From Pseudomonadota bacterium (GTDB lineage Bacteria; Pseudomonadota; Alphaproteobacteria; Acetobacterales; Acetobacteraceae), in assembly GCA_021849425.1 (NCBI GenBank), contig JAJZSY010000002.1, positions 78,524 through 142,523 of the forward strand: a stretch of 64,000 nucleotides of DNA. Reading direction: 5' to 3'. A model generated the notes under the pieces. That model did no database searches. It was given only the letters and a program-made list of their open reading frames with translations, and was not told where the DNA came from. Below are positions 35,913 to 45,690 of this stretch, in pieces. Position numbers and translations under genes: made by a program. Every line of letters begins with the position of its first letter. Position 1 is the stretch's first letter.

Positions 35913-37316
35913 ATGCCGCCGCTGATCCTCCTGGCTCTGGCGATCCATATCGGCATCGCCGCCGCGGTGACCCGGCACGCCCTGCTGCGCAAGGCGGATG
36001 TGCGGGCGGCGCTCGGCTGGATCGCCGTGGCCTGGCTTTCGGCGATCATCGGCGGTCCGCTTTACTTCGCCTTCGGTATCAATCGAATCAACCGCCGCGC
36101 GGGGCGCCTCTCCACGCAAGCCGAAAACCTCGGCGTCCGCTTCGGCGACGCCGCACCGCCCGAAGCGCCGCCCCCGCTGCAGGCGCTTGCCCGCGTCGGC
36201 CAGCGCGTCACCGGCGTGCCTGTGCGGCAAGGCAATGCCGTCGCGATCCTGCATGGCGGGGACCGGGCCTATCCGGCCATGCTCGATGCGATCGGCGGGG
36301 CGCGGCACAGCATCGCCCTCGCCTCCTACATCTTCCGCCATGACGATGTCGGTCGCGCCTTCATCGCAGCGCTTGCGGCGGCGCAGGCGCGCGGGGTCGC
36401 GGTACGCGTTCTGATTGATGGCGTCGGCGGCGGCTGGCTGCGCGCGGCCACCTTCCGCGCGCTGCGCCGCTCCGGCGTGCCATGCGCGAAGTTTCTCCAT
36501 AGCTGGGCCCCCTGGCGCATGCCGCTGCTGAACCTGCGCAATCACAAGAAGCTGTTGATCGTCGATGGCGAAGCCGGCTTCACCGGCGGTCTGAACATCG
36601 GCGCCGAGAATCTTGCGCATGGCGAGGCGCGCAAGCGGGTGGACGATGTTCACCTGCGCATCGAGGGACCACTTGCCCGGCAGTTGATGGCGAGCTTCGC
36701 GCAGGACTGGCTGTTCACCACCGGCGAGGCGCTGGACGGCCCGGCATGGTGGCCGGAGATCGCGGACGCCGGCGCAACCCCCGCGCGCGGCATCCGCTCC
36801 GGGCCGGACGGCGACCTGTTCAACCTCGAGACGATCCTTGGAGCCGCGCTGACCCTCGCCGAGCGCCGGATCAGAATCGTCACCCCCTATTTCCTGCCTG
36901 ATACGCGGCTGGAATTCGCCCTCGCCCAGGCGGCGCTGCGCGGGGTCGAACTGCAGATCGTGATCCCGGCGCGGAGCGACCACAGGCTGATGGACTGGGC
37001 GATGCGCGCCCATCTGCGCTTCTTTCCCGCCATCCGCCCGCATGTCCGGCTCGGCGCGGCGCCCTTCAACCACGCCAAGCTGGTCACGATCGATGGCGCC
37101 TGGTGCCTTGTCGGCAGTTCCAACTGGGATACGCGGAGCCTGCGGCTGAATTTCGAGTTCGACGTCGAATGCTATGATCCCCGGCTCTGCGCCGAAATCG
37201 ATGCTCTGATCGACGGCAAGGTCGCCGCCGCGGCGGCGTTGCCGCAAGTGCCGGCTTCGACCGGCCTCGCGCCGCTGCGTGACGCGGCGGCGAGGCTGCT
37301 TTTGCCCTATCTGTGA
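35913..37316 (+). CDS. cls: Phospholipase D / cardiolipin synthase family protein
   Basis: This 467-residue protein has two N-terminal membrane helices (about residues 1-20 and 32-52) and two HKD motifs: NHKKLLIVDGEAGFTGGLN and NHAKLVTIDGAWCLVGSSN. This arrangement matches cardiolipin synthase of the Cls type, which condenses two phosphatidylglycerol molecules in the inner membrane. GTG 35904 is an alternative start nine bases earlier. The gene is transcribed alone. Confidence 0.87.
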   Translation: MPPLILLALAIHIGIAAAVTRHALLRKADVRAALGWIAVAWLSAIIGGPLYFAFGINRINRRAGRLSTQAENLGVRFGDAAPPEAPPPLQALARVGQRVTGVPVRQGNAVAILHGGDRAYPAMLDAIGGARHSIALASYIFRHDDVGRAFIAALAAAQARGVAVRVLIDGVGGGWLRAATFRALRRSGVPCAKFLHSWAPWRMPLLNLRNHKKLLIVDGEAGFTGGLNIGAENLAHGEARKRVDDVHLRIEGPLARQLMASFAQDWLFTTGEALDGPAWWPEIADAGATPARGIRSGPDGDLFNLETILGAALTLAERRIRIVTPYFLPDTRLEFALAQAALRGVELQIVIPARSDHRLMDWAMRAHLRFFPAIRPHVRLGAAPFNHAKLVTIDGAWCLVGSSNWDTRSLRLNFEFDVECYDPRLCAEIDALIDGKVAAAAALPQVPASTGLAPLRDAAARLLLPYL

Positions 37317-37402
37317 TTGACGACCGCCTGGCCGGGCGGAGCGCTAGCTTTCAACGCATACAATAGAGGCCCACATCCGATCCGGAAGGATCGCAAACCG
37401 AT

Positions 37403-38248
37403 CTACGGCAGCAACCCGAGCGCCGTGCGGGTCAGTTCGCCATCCGGGCGCCGCAGCGCGTCCAGGATGGTGAAATGATCGGCTCCCGCCACCGGCACCA
37501 GCGGCCCCGGCGCGTGGCTCGCGGCGCGCAACGCGTGCAGGTCGCGGCTATCGCTCACCAAAGCCGCGAGTTCCCGGCTTCCATAGGCGATGGCGAGCGG
37601 CTTCGCGACCACTGGCAGCCGCAGCGGCGACAGCGCGGCCACCTGCTCGTCGGTGAGGTGGAGCTTCTCGTCGAGATAGGTATCGCGCAGCGGCCCAAGC
37701 TCGAACACGCCGGAAATGGCGAGGCCGGCCGTCACGCGCGGATGGTTCAGCCCCATCGCCGCGAGATGCCCGCCGGCCGACCAGCCCGAAAGCACCACCG
37801 GTCCGGTGACACCTTGGGCGGCGCCGTGTGCGGCCAGCCAGTCCAGCGCCTGATGGATCTCGGCAACGATTTCGGCGAGCGTGACCTCCGGCGCGAGCGT
37901 GTAGCCCGGCAGGGCGCAGGACCAGCCATGCGCGCGCACGCCCTCGGCGAGGCAGGCGAAATCCTCCCGCCGGTTGCGCTGCCAGTATCCCCCGTGAATG
38001 AACACGAGGCACGGCGCTCCGGGCGTCTCCGCCGGGTAGATGTCCCACAGATTGCGCTCGCGCGGGCCGTAACGCAGGTCGAGCGCCGTGGCGTGGCGGG
38101 CGCGGTATTCGCGCGAGGCGGCGATCCGCGCCTCGTTCAGCGCCGGGCTTTCCGGCACCGCTGACGTGTTGTCATAGGCGCGGTCGCGCTCGGTGCGGCT
38201 CATCCGGCCCCATTCGGCGCAGAGCCCGCGCAAGGGCGGCATGGTCAT
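37403..38248 (-). CDS. Alpha/beta-hydrolase fold protein
   Basis: This 281-residue alpha/beta hydrolase shows the oxyanion motif HGGYWQ, the nucleophile elbow GWSAGGHLA and the catalytic His in GADHFTILDAL. HGGYW with this elbow is common in arylformamidase (kynurenine formamidase)-like and carboxylesterase-like enzymes, so either activity is possible. The N-terminal 60 residues are charged. ATG 38248 has GGGAG upstream. It follows the polyprenyl synthase gene by 24 bases on the same strand. Confidence 0.8.
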   Translation of the reverse strand: MTMPPLRGLCAEWGRMSRTERDRAYDNTSAVPESPALNEARIAASREYRARHATALDLRYGPRERNLWDIYPAETPGAPCLVFIHGGYWQRNRREDFACLAEGVRAHGWSCALPGYTLAPEVTLAEIVAEIHQALDWLAAHGAAQGVTGPVVLSGWSAGGHLAAMGLNHPRVTAGLAISGVFELGPLRDTYLDEKLHLTDEQVAALSPLRLPVVAKPLAIAYGSRELAALVSDSRDLHALRAASHAPGPLVPVAGADHFTILDALRRPDGELTRTALGLLP

Positions 38249-38272
38249 GCGTTGTCTCTCCCGGCAGCAGGG

Positions 38273-39262
38273 TCAGCGATGGCGGGAGACGGCGTAATCC
38301 GCCGCCTCCATCATGAGGGCGCGCAGCGGATCGTCCGGCAGGGCGGCCAGCGCGGCCTTCGCCTTGTGCGCGAAGGCGCCGGCTTCGCGAAGGGTCTGCC
38401 CGATGGCATCGTGCCTGGCGATGAGATCGAGCGCGGTGGCGAGATCGGTTTCGGTCTGCTCGCCGGTCTCGATGGTCCGCCGCCAGAACGCGCGCTCGGC
38501 GTCGTCGCCGCCGGCATGGGCGACCAGAACCGGATAGGTCAGCTTGCCCTCGCGGAAATCGTCACCCACGGTCTTGCCCAGCTCGTTCTGATCGGCCGCG
38601 TAGTCCAGCGCGTCGTCGACAAGCTGGAACGCCATGCCGAGTGCCGCGCCATAGGCCGAAAGTGCCGCGCAGATGTCCCGGTCGCATCCGGCGACGACAC
38701 CGCCAACCTCGCAGGCGGCGGCGAAGAGCGCGGCCGTCTTGCCTTCGATCACCTTGAAATAGCGCGGTATGTCGGTGCCGAGATCGTTCTGGGTCGAAAG
38801 CTGGAGCACCTCGCCCTCGGCGATGGTGGCCGAGGCGTTGCAGAGAATCCGCAGCACCTCCAGCGAGCCATCCTCGACCATCAGCTCGAAGGCGCGGGCG
38901 AACAGAAAATCGCCCACCAGCACCGAGGCCTTGTTGCCGAAGACGGCGTTGGCGCTGGCCAGCCCGCGGCGCAGCTCGCTATCGTCCACCACGTCGTCAT
39001 GCAGCAGCGTGGCGGTGTGGATGAACTCGACGCAGGCGGCGAGGCGGATATGGCGCTCGCCGCGATAGCCGCAGAGCCGCGCGGCCGCCAGGGTGAGCAA
39101 TGGCCGCAGCCGCTTGCCGCCCGCGGCCACGAGATGCGCGGCGAGTTGCGGGATCAATTGGACATCGCTCGCCATGCGGGCGACGATCGTCCGGTTCGTC
39201 TCGTCCAGATCGTCCCGCAGGACGGAGGCAAGCCGATTCAGTGAGTCGTCATGCGAATGCAT
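38273..39262 (-). CDS. Long-chain polyprenyl diphosphate synthase (ubiquinone side chain)
   Basis: This trans-prenyl transferase (329 aa) makes octa- or decaprenyl diphosphate for the ubiquinone tail. First Asp-rich motif LLHDDVVDDSELRRG, second FQLVDDALDY, and GGKRLRPLL are canonical. The start is ATG 39262 (MHSHDDSLN); the longer frame upstream includes noncoding sequence. Product chain length cannot be read directly. The DUF2007 gene and methyltransferase lie divergently, a neighbourhood I recall from other alphaproteobacteria. Confidence 0.9.
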   Translation of the reverse strand: MHSHDDSLNRLASVLRDDLDETNRTIVARMASDVQLIPQLAAHLVAAGGKRLRPLLTLAAARLCGYRGERHIRLAACVEFIHTATLLHDDVVDDSELRRGLASANAVFGNKASVLVGDFLFARAFELMVEDGSLEVLRILCNASATIAEGEVLQLSTQNDLGTDIPRYFKVIEGKTAALFAAACEVGGVVAGCDRDICAALSAYGAALGMAFQLVDDALDYAADQNELGKTVGDDFREGKLTYPVLVAHAGGDDAERAFWRRTIETGEQTETDLATALDLIARHDAIGQTLREAGAFAHKAKAALAALPDDPLRALMMEAADYAVSRHR

Positions 39263-39416
39263 GCGCGCGTTTCCGGCATCCTGTCCCGACGTCAGCAGTC
39301 CATCCACAGCCGGTGTCAACCTTGTGTTTCCATTGAGATACGAACAGCATATCGGCCGGAAGGTTGAGGGGTCAAGGCGGCGGGTCATCCGCCCCAACCC
39401 GCGGGAGACGAGCGGC

Positions 39417-39623
39417 GTGGAAACGATCATAGCGTCCAACGACACGATCAGGCTGAATTTCCTGATGGCGCTGCTGCGCGATGCAGGGCTGGCGCCAGTG
39501 TTGCTCGATCAGAACATCGCCGCGATCGAGGGCAATATCGGCGCCTTTCCGCGCCGGATCGCCGTTGCCGCGGACGAGGCGGCGCAAGCCCGCCGGATTC
39601 TGCTCGAAGCCGGCGAGACATGA
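39417..39623 (+). CDS. DUF2007-family small protein
   Basis: This 68-residue protein starts at GTG 39417, with GGGAG about ten bases upstream. It has the DUF2007 pattern: NDTIRLNFLMALLRDAGL, LDQNIAAIEG and PRRIAVAADEAAQARRIL. Domain members are PII-like, possibly regulatory or binding modules; function is unknown. Its stop overlaps the next gene's ATG by four bases, so expression is coupled. Confidence 0.75.
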   Translation: METIIASNDTIRLNFLMALLRDAGLAPVLLDQNIAAIEGNIGAFPRRIAVAADEAAQARRILLEAGET

Positions 39624-40339
39624 CCCGCACCGAAGGCACCTTGCTCGCCGGCCGCATCCGATACGCCCAGCCGGCAACCGGGCATCGCAGCGGAATCGAG
39701 CCCGTGCTGCTCGCCGCCGTTGTGCCGGCGCGGCGCGGCCAGCGGGTGATCGAGGCCGGAACCGGCGCCGGCGCCGGGCTGCTCTGCCTTTCCCACCGGG
39801 TAGCGGGACTATGCGGCGCCGGCATCGAGCGTGACCCTGCGCTGGCCGCCATCGCCCACGCCAACCTGCGCGCGAACGGGCAGGAGGGACTCGCCGTCAT
39901 TGCCGCCGACATCACCTGCCCGCCTCTCGCCGGGCCGTTCGACCACGCTTTCGCCAACCCGCCCTGGCGCGCCCCGGCCGACACGCCATCGCCCGATCCC
40001 GGCCGGCGACTCGCCTATGAGGCGCCAGGCGGGCTGCTGGCGGCCTGGACGGCATCTCTCGCAAGCCTGCTGCGCCCGCGGGGGAGCCTGTCGCTGATCC
40101 TGCCCGCCGCCTCGATCGACGCGGCACTCGAGGCCACCCGCGCCGCCGGCTGCGGCTCCCTGCGCATCCTGCCGCTCTGGCCGCGGCCGGGCCGGCCTGC
40201 GAAGCTGTTCATCCTCCAGGCCATCCGCGGCGGTCGCGGCCCGACCGTGCTGCTTCCGGGACTCGTATTGCACGAGGGCGAAGGGTTCAGCGAAGCCGCC
40301 AATCTCGTGCTGCGCGACGGGGCGGCGATCGATCTCTGA
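39620..40339 (+). CDS. TrmN6-like SAM-dependent methyltransferase
   Basis: This class I methyltransferase (239 aa) shows VIEAGTGAGAGLLCL (SAM loop), GAGIERDPA (acidic ligand) and AFANPPWRAP, the NPPW motif of N6-adenine methylases. It is like the tRNA1(Val) A37 N6-methyltransferase family (TrmN6/YfiC). It starts inside the end of the DUF2007 gene. A role in tRNA or rRNA modification is likely; the target is not certain. Confidence 0.82.
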   Translation: MTRTEGTLLAGRIRYAQPATGHRSGIEPVLLAAVVPARRGQRVIEAGTGAGAGLLCLSHRVAGLCGAGIERDPALAAIAHANLRANGQEGLAVIAADITCPPLAGPFDHAFANPPWRAPADTPSPDPGRRLAYEAPGGLLAAWTASLASLLRPRGSLSLILPAASIDAALEATRAAGCGSLRILPLWPRPGRPAKLFILQAIRGGRGPTVLLPGLVLHEGEGFSEAANLVLRDGAAIDL

Positions 40340-40349
40340 GCCCACGGCC

Positions 40350-40817
40350 TCATCGCCGCGCGGGATGCAGGCCGGCCGGCAGCACCGGCTCCAGATGCGG
40401 CCAGAGGTCCGGGTCGGGCACTTTCACCAGATCGTGCGCCAGCGTGCCGATCAGGTTGCGCGCCGGCAGCGGAGCGAGCGCATCGCGCAGCGTCGTCAGA
40501 AGGCGGGTTGGCGCCACCAGGATCAGCCCGCCGAAACTGCCTTCCGGCAGGGCGTTCAGTTCAGAGGCGACGGTGCGGGCAAAATCGGTCTTTTCCATCT
40601 GGTGCGGATCATGCCGGGGCTGCACCGCATGATGCGCCGTTGCGCCGGTATGAAACGAGGCGCCGGGGCCATCGCTGCGCAGATCCGACGAACGCAGATG
40701 CGCGGTCACGGATTCGAAGCGCCGCTCGGTCTCGAACTTGCCGGGAGGGCGGACCCGCACGAACCGGGCCTGCGCGCCATCGGCGATCACGATCAGGAGA
40801 TTCTCGCTGCTGGCCAT
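40350..40817 (-). CDS. Host-attachment (AtsE-like) family protein
   Basis: This 155-residue protein matches the host attachment family (related to Agrobacterium AtsE and to RNase-like RF1 relatives): LLIVIADGAQARFVRV, ending VKVPDPDLWPHLEPVLPAG. The fold resembles bacterial archaeo-eukaryotic release-factor domains. Function is unclear; the name comes from an attachment phenotype. I chose ATG 40817 over GTG 40832. It is convergent to the methyltransferase. Confidence 0.75.
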   Translation of the reverse strand: MASSENLLIVIADGAQARFVRVRPPGKFETERRFESVTAHLRSSDLRSDGPGASFHTGATAHHAVQPRHDPHQMEKTDFARTVASELNALPEGSFGGLILVAPTRLLTTLRDALAPLPARNLIGTLAHDLVKVPDPDLWPHLEPVLPAGLHPARR

Positions 40818-41087
40818 CGTGGCGGGCTCCACACGATCTGATCGGCCGATCCTAGCCCAACGTGCCGGCTGAGGGAGTTGTCTGATCGGGTGAAGATGCG
40901 CAGCTTATCAGGCAGACAGGAGCCGGTGCGCGGCCTGTGGGGCCGCCATCCTTGACGATCCGCACGCCAGCCATGCGCAACAACCGTGGCAGCGCGTGGT
41001 CCGGTTGATTTCCGTCATGGAAACGTTTCGCAATCGCAGGCACACCGCGCCGCCGGAAATACCGGCAACACAGGGAGTTCACGCGGG

Positions 41088-42581
41088 ATGTATCGTGACC
41101 GGATCAGGCAGGAAACACTCTGGGGCAAGGTGATGTCGGCCGAGGAGGCCGCGCTGTCGATCAGGAACGGAATGGTGGTCGGCATGAGCGGCTTCACCCG
41201 GGCGGGTGACGCCAAGGAGGTGCCGGTGGCCCTCGCCGAGCGCGCCCGGCACGATCCGCTGCGGATCACGCTGATGACCGGCGCCTCGCTCGGCAACGAT
41301 ATCGACAAGACGCTGGCAGAAGCCAACGTGATCGCCCGCCGCATGCCCTTTCAGGCAGATCCGGCGCTGCGACGGCGGATCAACGACGGCAAGGTGATGT
41401 TCATCGACCAGCACCTGTCCGAAACGGTGGAGCAACTGCGTGCGCGCCAGCTTCGCCCGGTCGATATCGCCGTGGTCGAGGCGACGGCGATCAACGAGAA
41501 AGGCGGCATCGTGCCGACCACCTCGGTCGGCAACGCCGCGAGCTTCGCGGTGCTGGCGGAGAAGGTGATCGTCGAGATCAACATGACGATGCCGCAGGAA
41601 CTCGAAGGCCTGCACGACATCTACTTCCCCTCGCGCCGCCCCTATCGCGAGCCGCTCGGCGTGATGCGGCCGAGCGACCGGATCGGCCTGCCCTATGTGC
41701 CGATCGACCCGCAGAAGATCATCGGCATCGTCATCACCAGCAAGGCGGACAGCCCCTCGCGCATCGAGCCGCCCGATGACCACACCGCCGCGATCGCCGG
41801 GCACCTGCTGGAGTTCCTCGACCACGAGGTGCGCGAGGCCCGGCTCTCACCTTCGCTGATGCCGTTGCAGGCCGGCATCGGCAGCATCGCCAACGCGGTG
41901 CTGCACGGCTTCACCGAAAGCCGCTTCGGCAACCTCACCATGTATTCCGAGGTGCTGCAGGACAGCACGATTGCCCTGCTCGACAGCGGCCGCCTCGTCT
42001 TCGCCTCCGGCTCGTCGATGACACTGTCGAAACCGCTCTACGAGCGGGTTCTGGGCGATATCGGCCGCTATCGCGACCGGCTGGTGCTGCGCCCGCAGGA
42101 AATCAGCAATCACCCTGAAATCGTCCGCCGCCTCGGTATCATCGGCATCAACACGGCGCTGGAGGTGGACATCTACGGCAACGTCAACTCCACCCATGTC
42201 GGCGGCACGCACATGATGAACGGTATCGGCGGCTCCGGTGATTTCGCGCGGAACGGCCATCTCTCCGTGTTCGTCACCAAGTCGCTGGCCAAGGGCGGCA
42301 AGATTTCGAGCATCGTGCCGATGGTCTCGCATGTCGACCATACCGAGCACGACGTGGATGTGATCGTCACCGAACGGGGGCTGGCCGATCTGCGCGGCCT
42401 CGCCCCGCGCGAGCGGGCGTCGCTTGTCATCGACACCTGCGCGCATCCGCTCTACCGCGAGGCGCTGCGCGATTATTTCAACGAGGCAGCCCGCAGCCGG
42501 GGCGGGCAGACGCCGCATCTGATAGAGCAGGCGCTGAGCTGGCACGCCCGGCTGCGCGAGACCGGCTCCATGCTGGAGTGA
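41088..42581 (+). CDS. aarC: Succinyl-CoA:acetate CoA-transferase (AarC-like)
   Basis: This class I CoA-transferase (497 aa) resembles AarC of Acetobacter, which moves CoA from succinyl-CoA to acetate and completes the specialised TCA cycle in acetic acid bacteria. The catalytic Glu is E288 in MYSEVLQDS, matching Glu294 of A. aceti AarC. NKGGIVPTTSVGNAA-like (EKGGIVPTTSVGNAA) and GIGSIANAVLHGF regions are typical. ATG 41088 follows GGGAG by several bases. It converges on dnaN. Acetyl-CoA hydrolase annotation is possible, but length and motifs favour the transferase. Confidence 0.88.
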   Translation: MYRDRIRQETLWGKVMSAEEAALSIRNGMVVGMSGFTRAGDAKEVPVALAERARHDPLRITLMTGASLGNDIDKTLAEANVIARRMPFQADPALRRRINDGKVMFIDQHLSETVEQLRARQLRPVDIAVVEATAINEKGGIVPTTSVGNAASFAVLAEKVIVEINMTMPQELEGLHDIYFPSRRPYREPLGVMRPSDRIGLPYVPIDPQKIIGIVITSKADSPSRIEPPDDHTAAIAGHLLEFLDHEVREARLSPSLMPLQAGIGSIANAVLHGFTESRFGNLTMYSEVLQDSTIALLDSGRLVFASGSSMTLSKPLYERVLGDIGRYRDRLVLRPQEISNHPEIVRRLGIIGINTALEVDIYGNVNSTHVGGTHMMNGIGGSGDFARNGHLSVFVTKSLAKGGKISSIVPMVSHVDHTEHDVDVIVTERGLADLRGLAPRERASLVIDTCAHPLYREALRDYFNEAARSRGGQTPHLIEQALSWHARLRETGSMLE

Positions 42582-42625
42582 GGCTTTGGTGCCACGCGCG
42601 GAAGCTCCGGCGCAACACCGCGGCG

Positions 42626-43750
42626 TCAGACCCGCATCGGCATGAGAACGAAGATCGCGCTCTCGTCGCCGGCGGCGCGCACCAGGGTCGGCGCGGCGCC
42701 GTCGGCGAAGCAGAACTCCACCTTGCCCTTGATCTGCTCCGTCACATCGTTGAGGTAGCGGGCCTGAAAGCCGATCTCGAGCGGTGTCGAATGATATTCG
42801 ACCTGCGCGGCATCGAGTTCCTCGGTCGCCGTGCCCTGGTCGGGGCTGGTGGCGGAAAGCACCAGGAGGTCGCGCCCCACGGACAGTTTGACCGGCTTGT
42901 TGCGCTCGGAGGCGATGGCCGAGACGCGCGCGACCGCGGCCGAGAATTCCGCCGTCTCGACACGCAGCACCTTGTCGTTGCCGATCGGGATGACCTTGGA
43001 ATAGTCGGGATAGGTGCCATCGATCAGCTTGCTGGTCATCCGCATCGTGTCCAGCTCGAACTGGATGCGGGTTTCCGACAGCGCGATCGAGACATCGCCG
43101 GAGGCCTCGTCGAGCAGCTTGCGGATTTCATTCACCGTCTTGCGCGGGACAATCACGCCGGGCATCCCCGCCGCGCCCTCGGGCAGCGGCTCCTCGACCC
43201 GGGCGAGACGATGCCCGTCCGTCGCCACGGCACGCAGGACCGGCACACCGTCCGATTCGGCGGCGTGCAGGTAGATGCCGTTGAGATAGTAGCGGGTTTC
43301 CTCGGTCGAGATCGCGAACCGGGTGCGGTCGATCAGCCCGCGCAGCGCCTGCGCCGGCACCGCGAAACGGTGGGTCAGCTTGCCGGCGTCGAGCTTCGGA
43401 AACTCATCGGTCGGCAGCACGACGAGCTTGGTCGCATAGCGCCCGGCGCGCAGCGCGAGCGGCGCGTCACCGCCCGGATGGTCGAGTTCGATCTCGGCAT
43501 TGTCCGGCTGACGGCGCACGATCTCATAGAGGGTCGCGGCCGGCGCGGTCACCGATCCGTCCCGCATGGTCGTCGCGGCGACGTCCTCGATCAGCGCGAT
43601 TTCGAGATCGGTCGCGGCGACCGTCAGCCGCCCTTCCCTCACCGCCAGCAGCACATTGGCCAGGATGGGAATCGTGTTGCGTTTTTCGACCACGTTCTGA
43701 ACATGGGCCAGCGCCTTCAGCAGCGTTGCCCGATCCGCCTTGAGCTTCAT
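42626..43750 (-). CDS. dnaN: DNA polymerase III beta sliding clamp
   Basis: The sliding clamp (374 aa) tethers DNA polymerase III to DNA. It has three clamp folds; ADRATLLKALAHVQNVVEKR opens the first, ATDGHRLARVEEPL belongs to the second, and the C-terminal VLMPMRV forms the protein-binding pocket end. The start is ATG 43750 (MKLKADR). It is not next to dnaA or recF in this window. It converges on aarC and is divergent from the ABC transporter. Confidence 0.96.
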   Translation of the reverse strand: MKLKADRATLLKALAHVQNVVEKRNTIPILANVLLAVREGRLTVAATDLEIALIEDVAATTMRDGSVTAPAATLYEIVRRQPDNAEIELDHPGGDAPLALRAGRYATKLVVLPTDEFPKLDAGKLTHRFAVPAQALRGLIDRTRFAISTEETRYYLNGIYLHAAESDGVPVLRAVATDGHRLARVEEPLPEGAAGMPGVIVPRKTVNEIRKLLDEASGDVSIALSETRIQFELDTMRMTSKLIDGTYPDYSKVIPIGNDKVLRVETAEFSAAVARVSAIASERNKPVKLSVGRDLLVLSATSPDQGTATEELDAAQVEYHSTPLEIGFQARYLNDVTEQIKGKVEFCFADGAAPTLVRAAGDESAIFVLMPMRV

Positions 43751-43864
43751 GCGATCCTTCCAGTCAGCCTCGCCGGGCGGCTTCCGCACCCGGGTTTTGC
43801 TGCATAGCCCAGTTCGAACCGGAATTGAACCATCCGCGCGCCGGCGGTGGGTGACAGCGACGGA

Positions 43865-43907
43865 AAGCCGGGCTAAGGCAGGACAAGCGGGGTGCAGCGC
43901 CCGGCTT
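43865..43907 (+). promoter_or_regulatory. Leader inverted repeat upstream of the ABC transporter
   Basis: AAGCCGGGC (43865-43873) and GCCCGGCTT (43899-43907) are perfect 9-bp complements around a 25-base loop, ending 40 bases before the permease start. It could be an operator or an mRNA leader hairpin. No T-run follows. Confidence 0.35.
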
Positions 43908-43947
43908 CAGTTCGACAATCGGCACTCGTTTCAAAGCGGATCGGCAC

Positions 43948-45681
43948 ATGACACGACCAGTCCCGCCCGCCCTCGTTCATGGCCGCCGGCTGCCCAACGC
44001 GTGGGACGCGGCGGCGATCGCCCTAGTCTTCGCCCTGCTGATCGGGGTCGCGCATGTGGCACAGGGAACGCTGACGCCGCTCGCGCGGATGCAATCGGGC
44101 CAGATTCATCTGAACCCGGCGTGGCTGCCCGGCTACGCGCTGCGCACGACGCTGCGGATGTTCGCCGCCCTGCTGGTCTCGCTCGGCTTCACCTTCACGG
44201 TGGCAACCCTGGCCGCGAAGAGCCGGCGCGCGGCGATCATCGTCATCCCGATTCTCGACATCCTCCAGTCGATCCCCATTCTGGGCTTCATCTCCTTCAC
44301 CGTGCTGTTCTTCCTGCACCTGTTCCCGGGGCAGGAACTCGGCGCCGAACTGGCCGTCGTTTTCGTCATCTTCACCAGCCAGGCCTGGAACATGGCGTTC
44401 AGCTTCTATCAGTCGCTCACCACCGAACCGGCCGACCTGATCGAGGCCTGCCGCAGTTTCGGACTGACGCCCTGGCAACGTTTCTGGCGGCTCGACGTGC
44501 CCTTCGCCGTGCCCGGCCTCGTGTGGAACACCATGCTGTCGATGTCAGGCGGCTGGTTCTTCGTCGTCGCCTCGGAGGCGATCACGGTCGGCAACACCAC
44601 CTTCACCCTGCCGGGGATCGGCTCCTATGTCGCGGTCGCGCTGCAACACCGTGATTTCGCGGCGATCGTCTATGCGCTGCTGGCCATGCTGGTGGTGATC
44701 CTGCTTTACGACCAGCTGCTGTTCCGCCCGCTCGTCGCCTGGTCCGGCAAGTTCCGGTTCGAGACCGTGCCCTCCGCCGGCGAGGCCGAGCCCTGGGTAC
44801 TGCGGCTGCTGCGCCGGACCTTTCTTCTCCGCGCGGCGGGGGACTGGCTGAGCGACCAGTTCGCCCACGTCGTTCGCCTGCGCCTTGGCAGGGCGGAACG
44901 GACATTCGCCTCCGCCGGGCGAGACCGCGCCGCCAGCCGGATCGGCGACGCCGCCTTCTATGCCGTCGTGATCATCGCGGCCGGCATCGCCTCGGCGCAG
45001 GTGGTCGCGTTCTGCGCGCGGACGATGCACTGGAGCGATCTTGCCCGTTGTATCGTGCTCGCCTTCTACACGCTGGCCCGCGTGATCGCGGCGCTGGCGA
45101 TCTCGTGCCTGGTCTGGGTGCCCGTCGGCGTCTGGGTCGGGTTCAGGCCGTGGGCGACGCGCCTGGTTCAGCCGGCCGCACAGTTCCTCGCCGCCTTTCC
45201 GGCCAATCTGGTCTTCCCGGTCGTGGTCGCGGGCGTGGTCTATTTCCGCCTCGCCCCTGATATCTGGCTGACGCCGCTGATGATCCTCGGCACGCAGTGG
45301 TACATCCTGTTCAACGTCGTTGCCGGCGCCGCCGCGCTGCCTGGCGATCTCCGGGAGGCGGCGGCGAATTTCCGCCTGCGCGGGCTGCTGCGCTGGCGCC
45401 GGCTGATCATTCCCGGCATTTTGCCCTATTTCGTCACCGGCGCGCTCACCGCGACGGGTGCGGCATGGAACGCCTCGATCGTCGCGGAAGTGGCGTCCTG
45501 GGGCCACACCACGCTGGTCGCGCGCGGGCTCGGCGCCTATATCGCGCAGGCGACGGTTGCGGGCGATACCAGCCGCATCGTGCTCGGCGTGGCGGTGATG
45601 GCGGCGTTCGTGCTCGGCTTCAACCGGCTGGTCTGGCGGCCGCTCTACGCCTATGCCAGCCGACGGACCAATTTCGGATAA
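43948..45681 (+). CDS. ABC transporter permease with two fused permease domains
   Basis: This 577-residue protein contains two NitT/TauT-type permease domains in one chain. Each has its EAA-like loop: EACRSFGLTPWQRFWRLDVP in the first half (around residues 170-190) and EAAANFRLRGLLRWRRLIIP in the second. About 12 helices are predicted. Usually these permeases are separate chains that dimerise, so this is a ready-made heterodimer. The ATPase gene is nine bases downstream. No periplasmic binding protein is in the window, so the substrate (nitrate, sulfonate, other anion) is unknown. Confidence 0.85.
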   Translation: MTRPVPPALVHGRRLPNAWDAAAIALVFALLIGVAHVAQGTLTPLARMQSGQIHLNPAWLPGYALRTTLRMFAALLVSLGFTFTVATLAAKSRRAAIIVIPILDILQSIPILGFISFTVLFFLHLFPGQELGAELAVVFVIFTSQAWNMAFSFYQSLTTEPADLIEACRSFGLTPWQRFWRLDVPFAVPGLVWNTMLSMSGGWFFVVASEAITVGNTTFTLPGIGSYVAVALQHRDFAAIVYALLAMLVVILLYDQLLFRPLVAWSGKFRFETVPSAGEAEPWVLRLLRRTFLLRAAGDWLSDQFAHVVRLRLGRAERTFASAGRDRAASRIGDAAFYAVVIIAAGIASAQVVAFCARTMHWSDLARCIVLAFYTLARVIAALAISCLVWVPVGVWVGFRPWATRLVQPAAQFLAAFPANLVFPVVVAGVVYFRLAPDIWLTPLMILGTQWYILFNVVAGAAALPGDLREAAANFRLRGLLRWRRLIIPGILPYFVTGALTATGAAWNASIVAEVASWGHTTLVARGLGAYIAQATVAGDTSRIVLGVAVMAAFVLGFNRLVWRPLYAYASRRTNFG

Positions 45682-45690
45682 GGAGGAGAG

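Noticed and set aside
40852..41082. Small minus-strand frame of 76 codons between the host-attachment gene and aarC
   Set aside because: No recognisable domain, no clear ribosome site and it overlaps the aarC promoter; a toxin-like gene was considered but not supported.
43751..43947. GTTCGAAC element resembling a tRNA T-loop near 43810
   Set aside because: No cloverleaf, acceptor stem or anticodon arm could be built around it.
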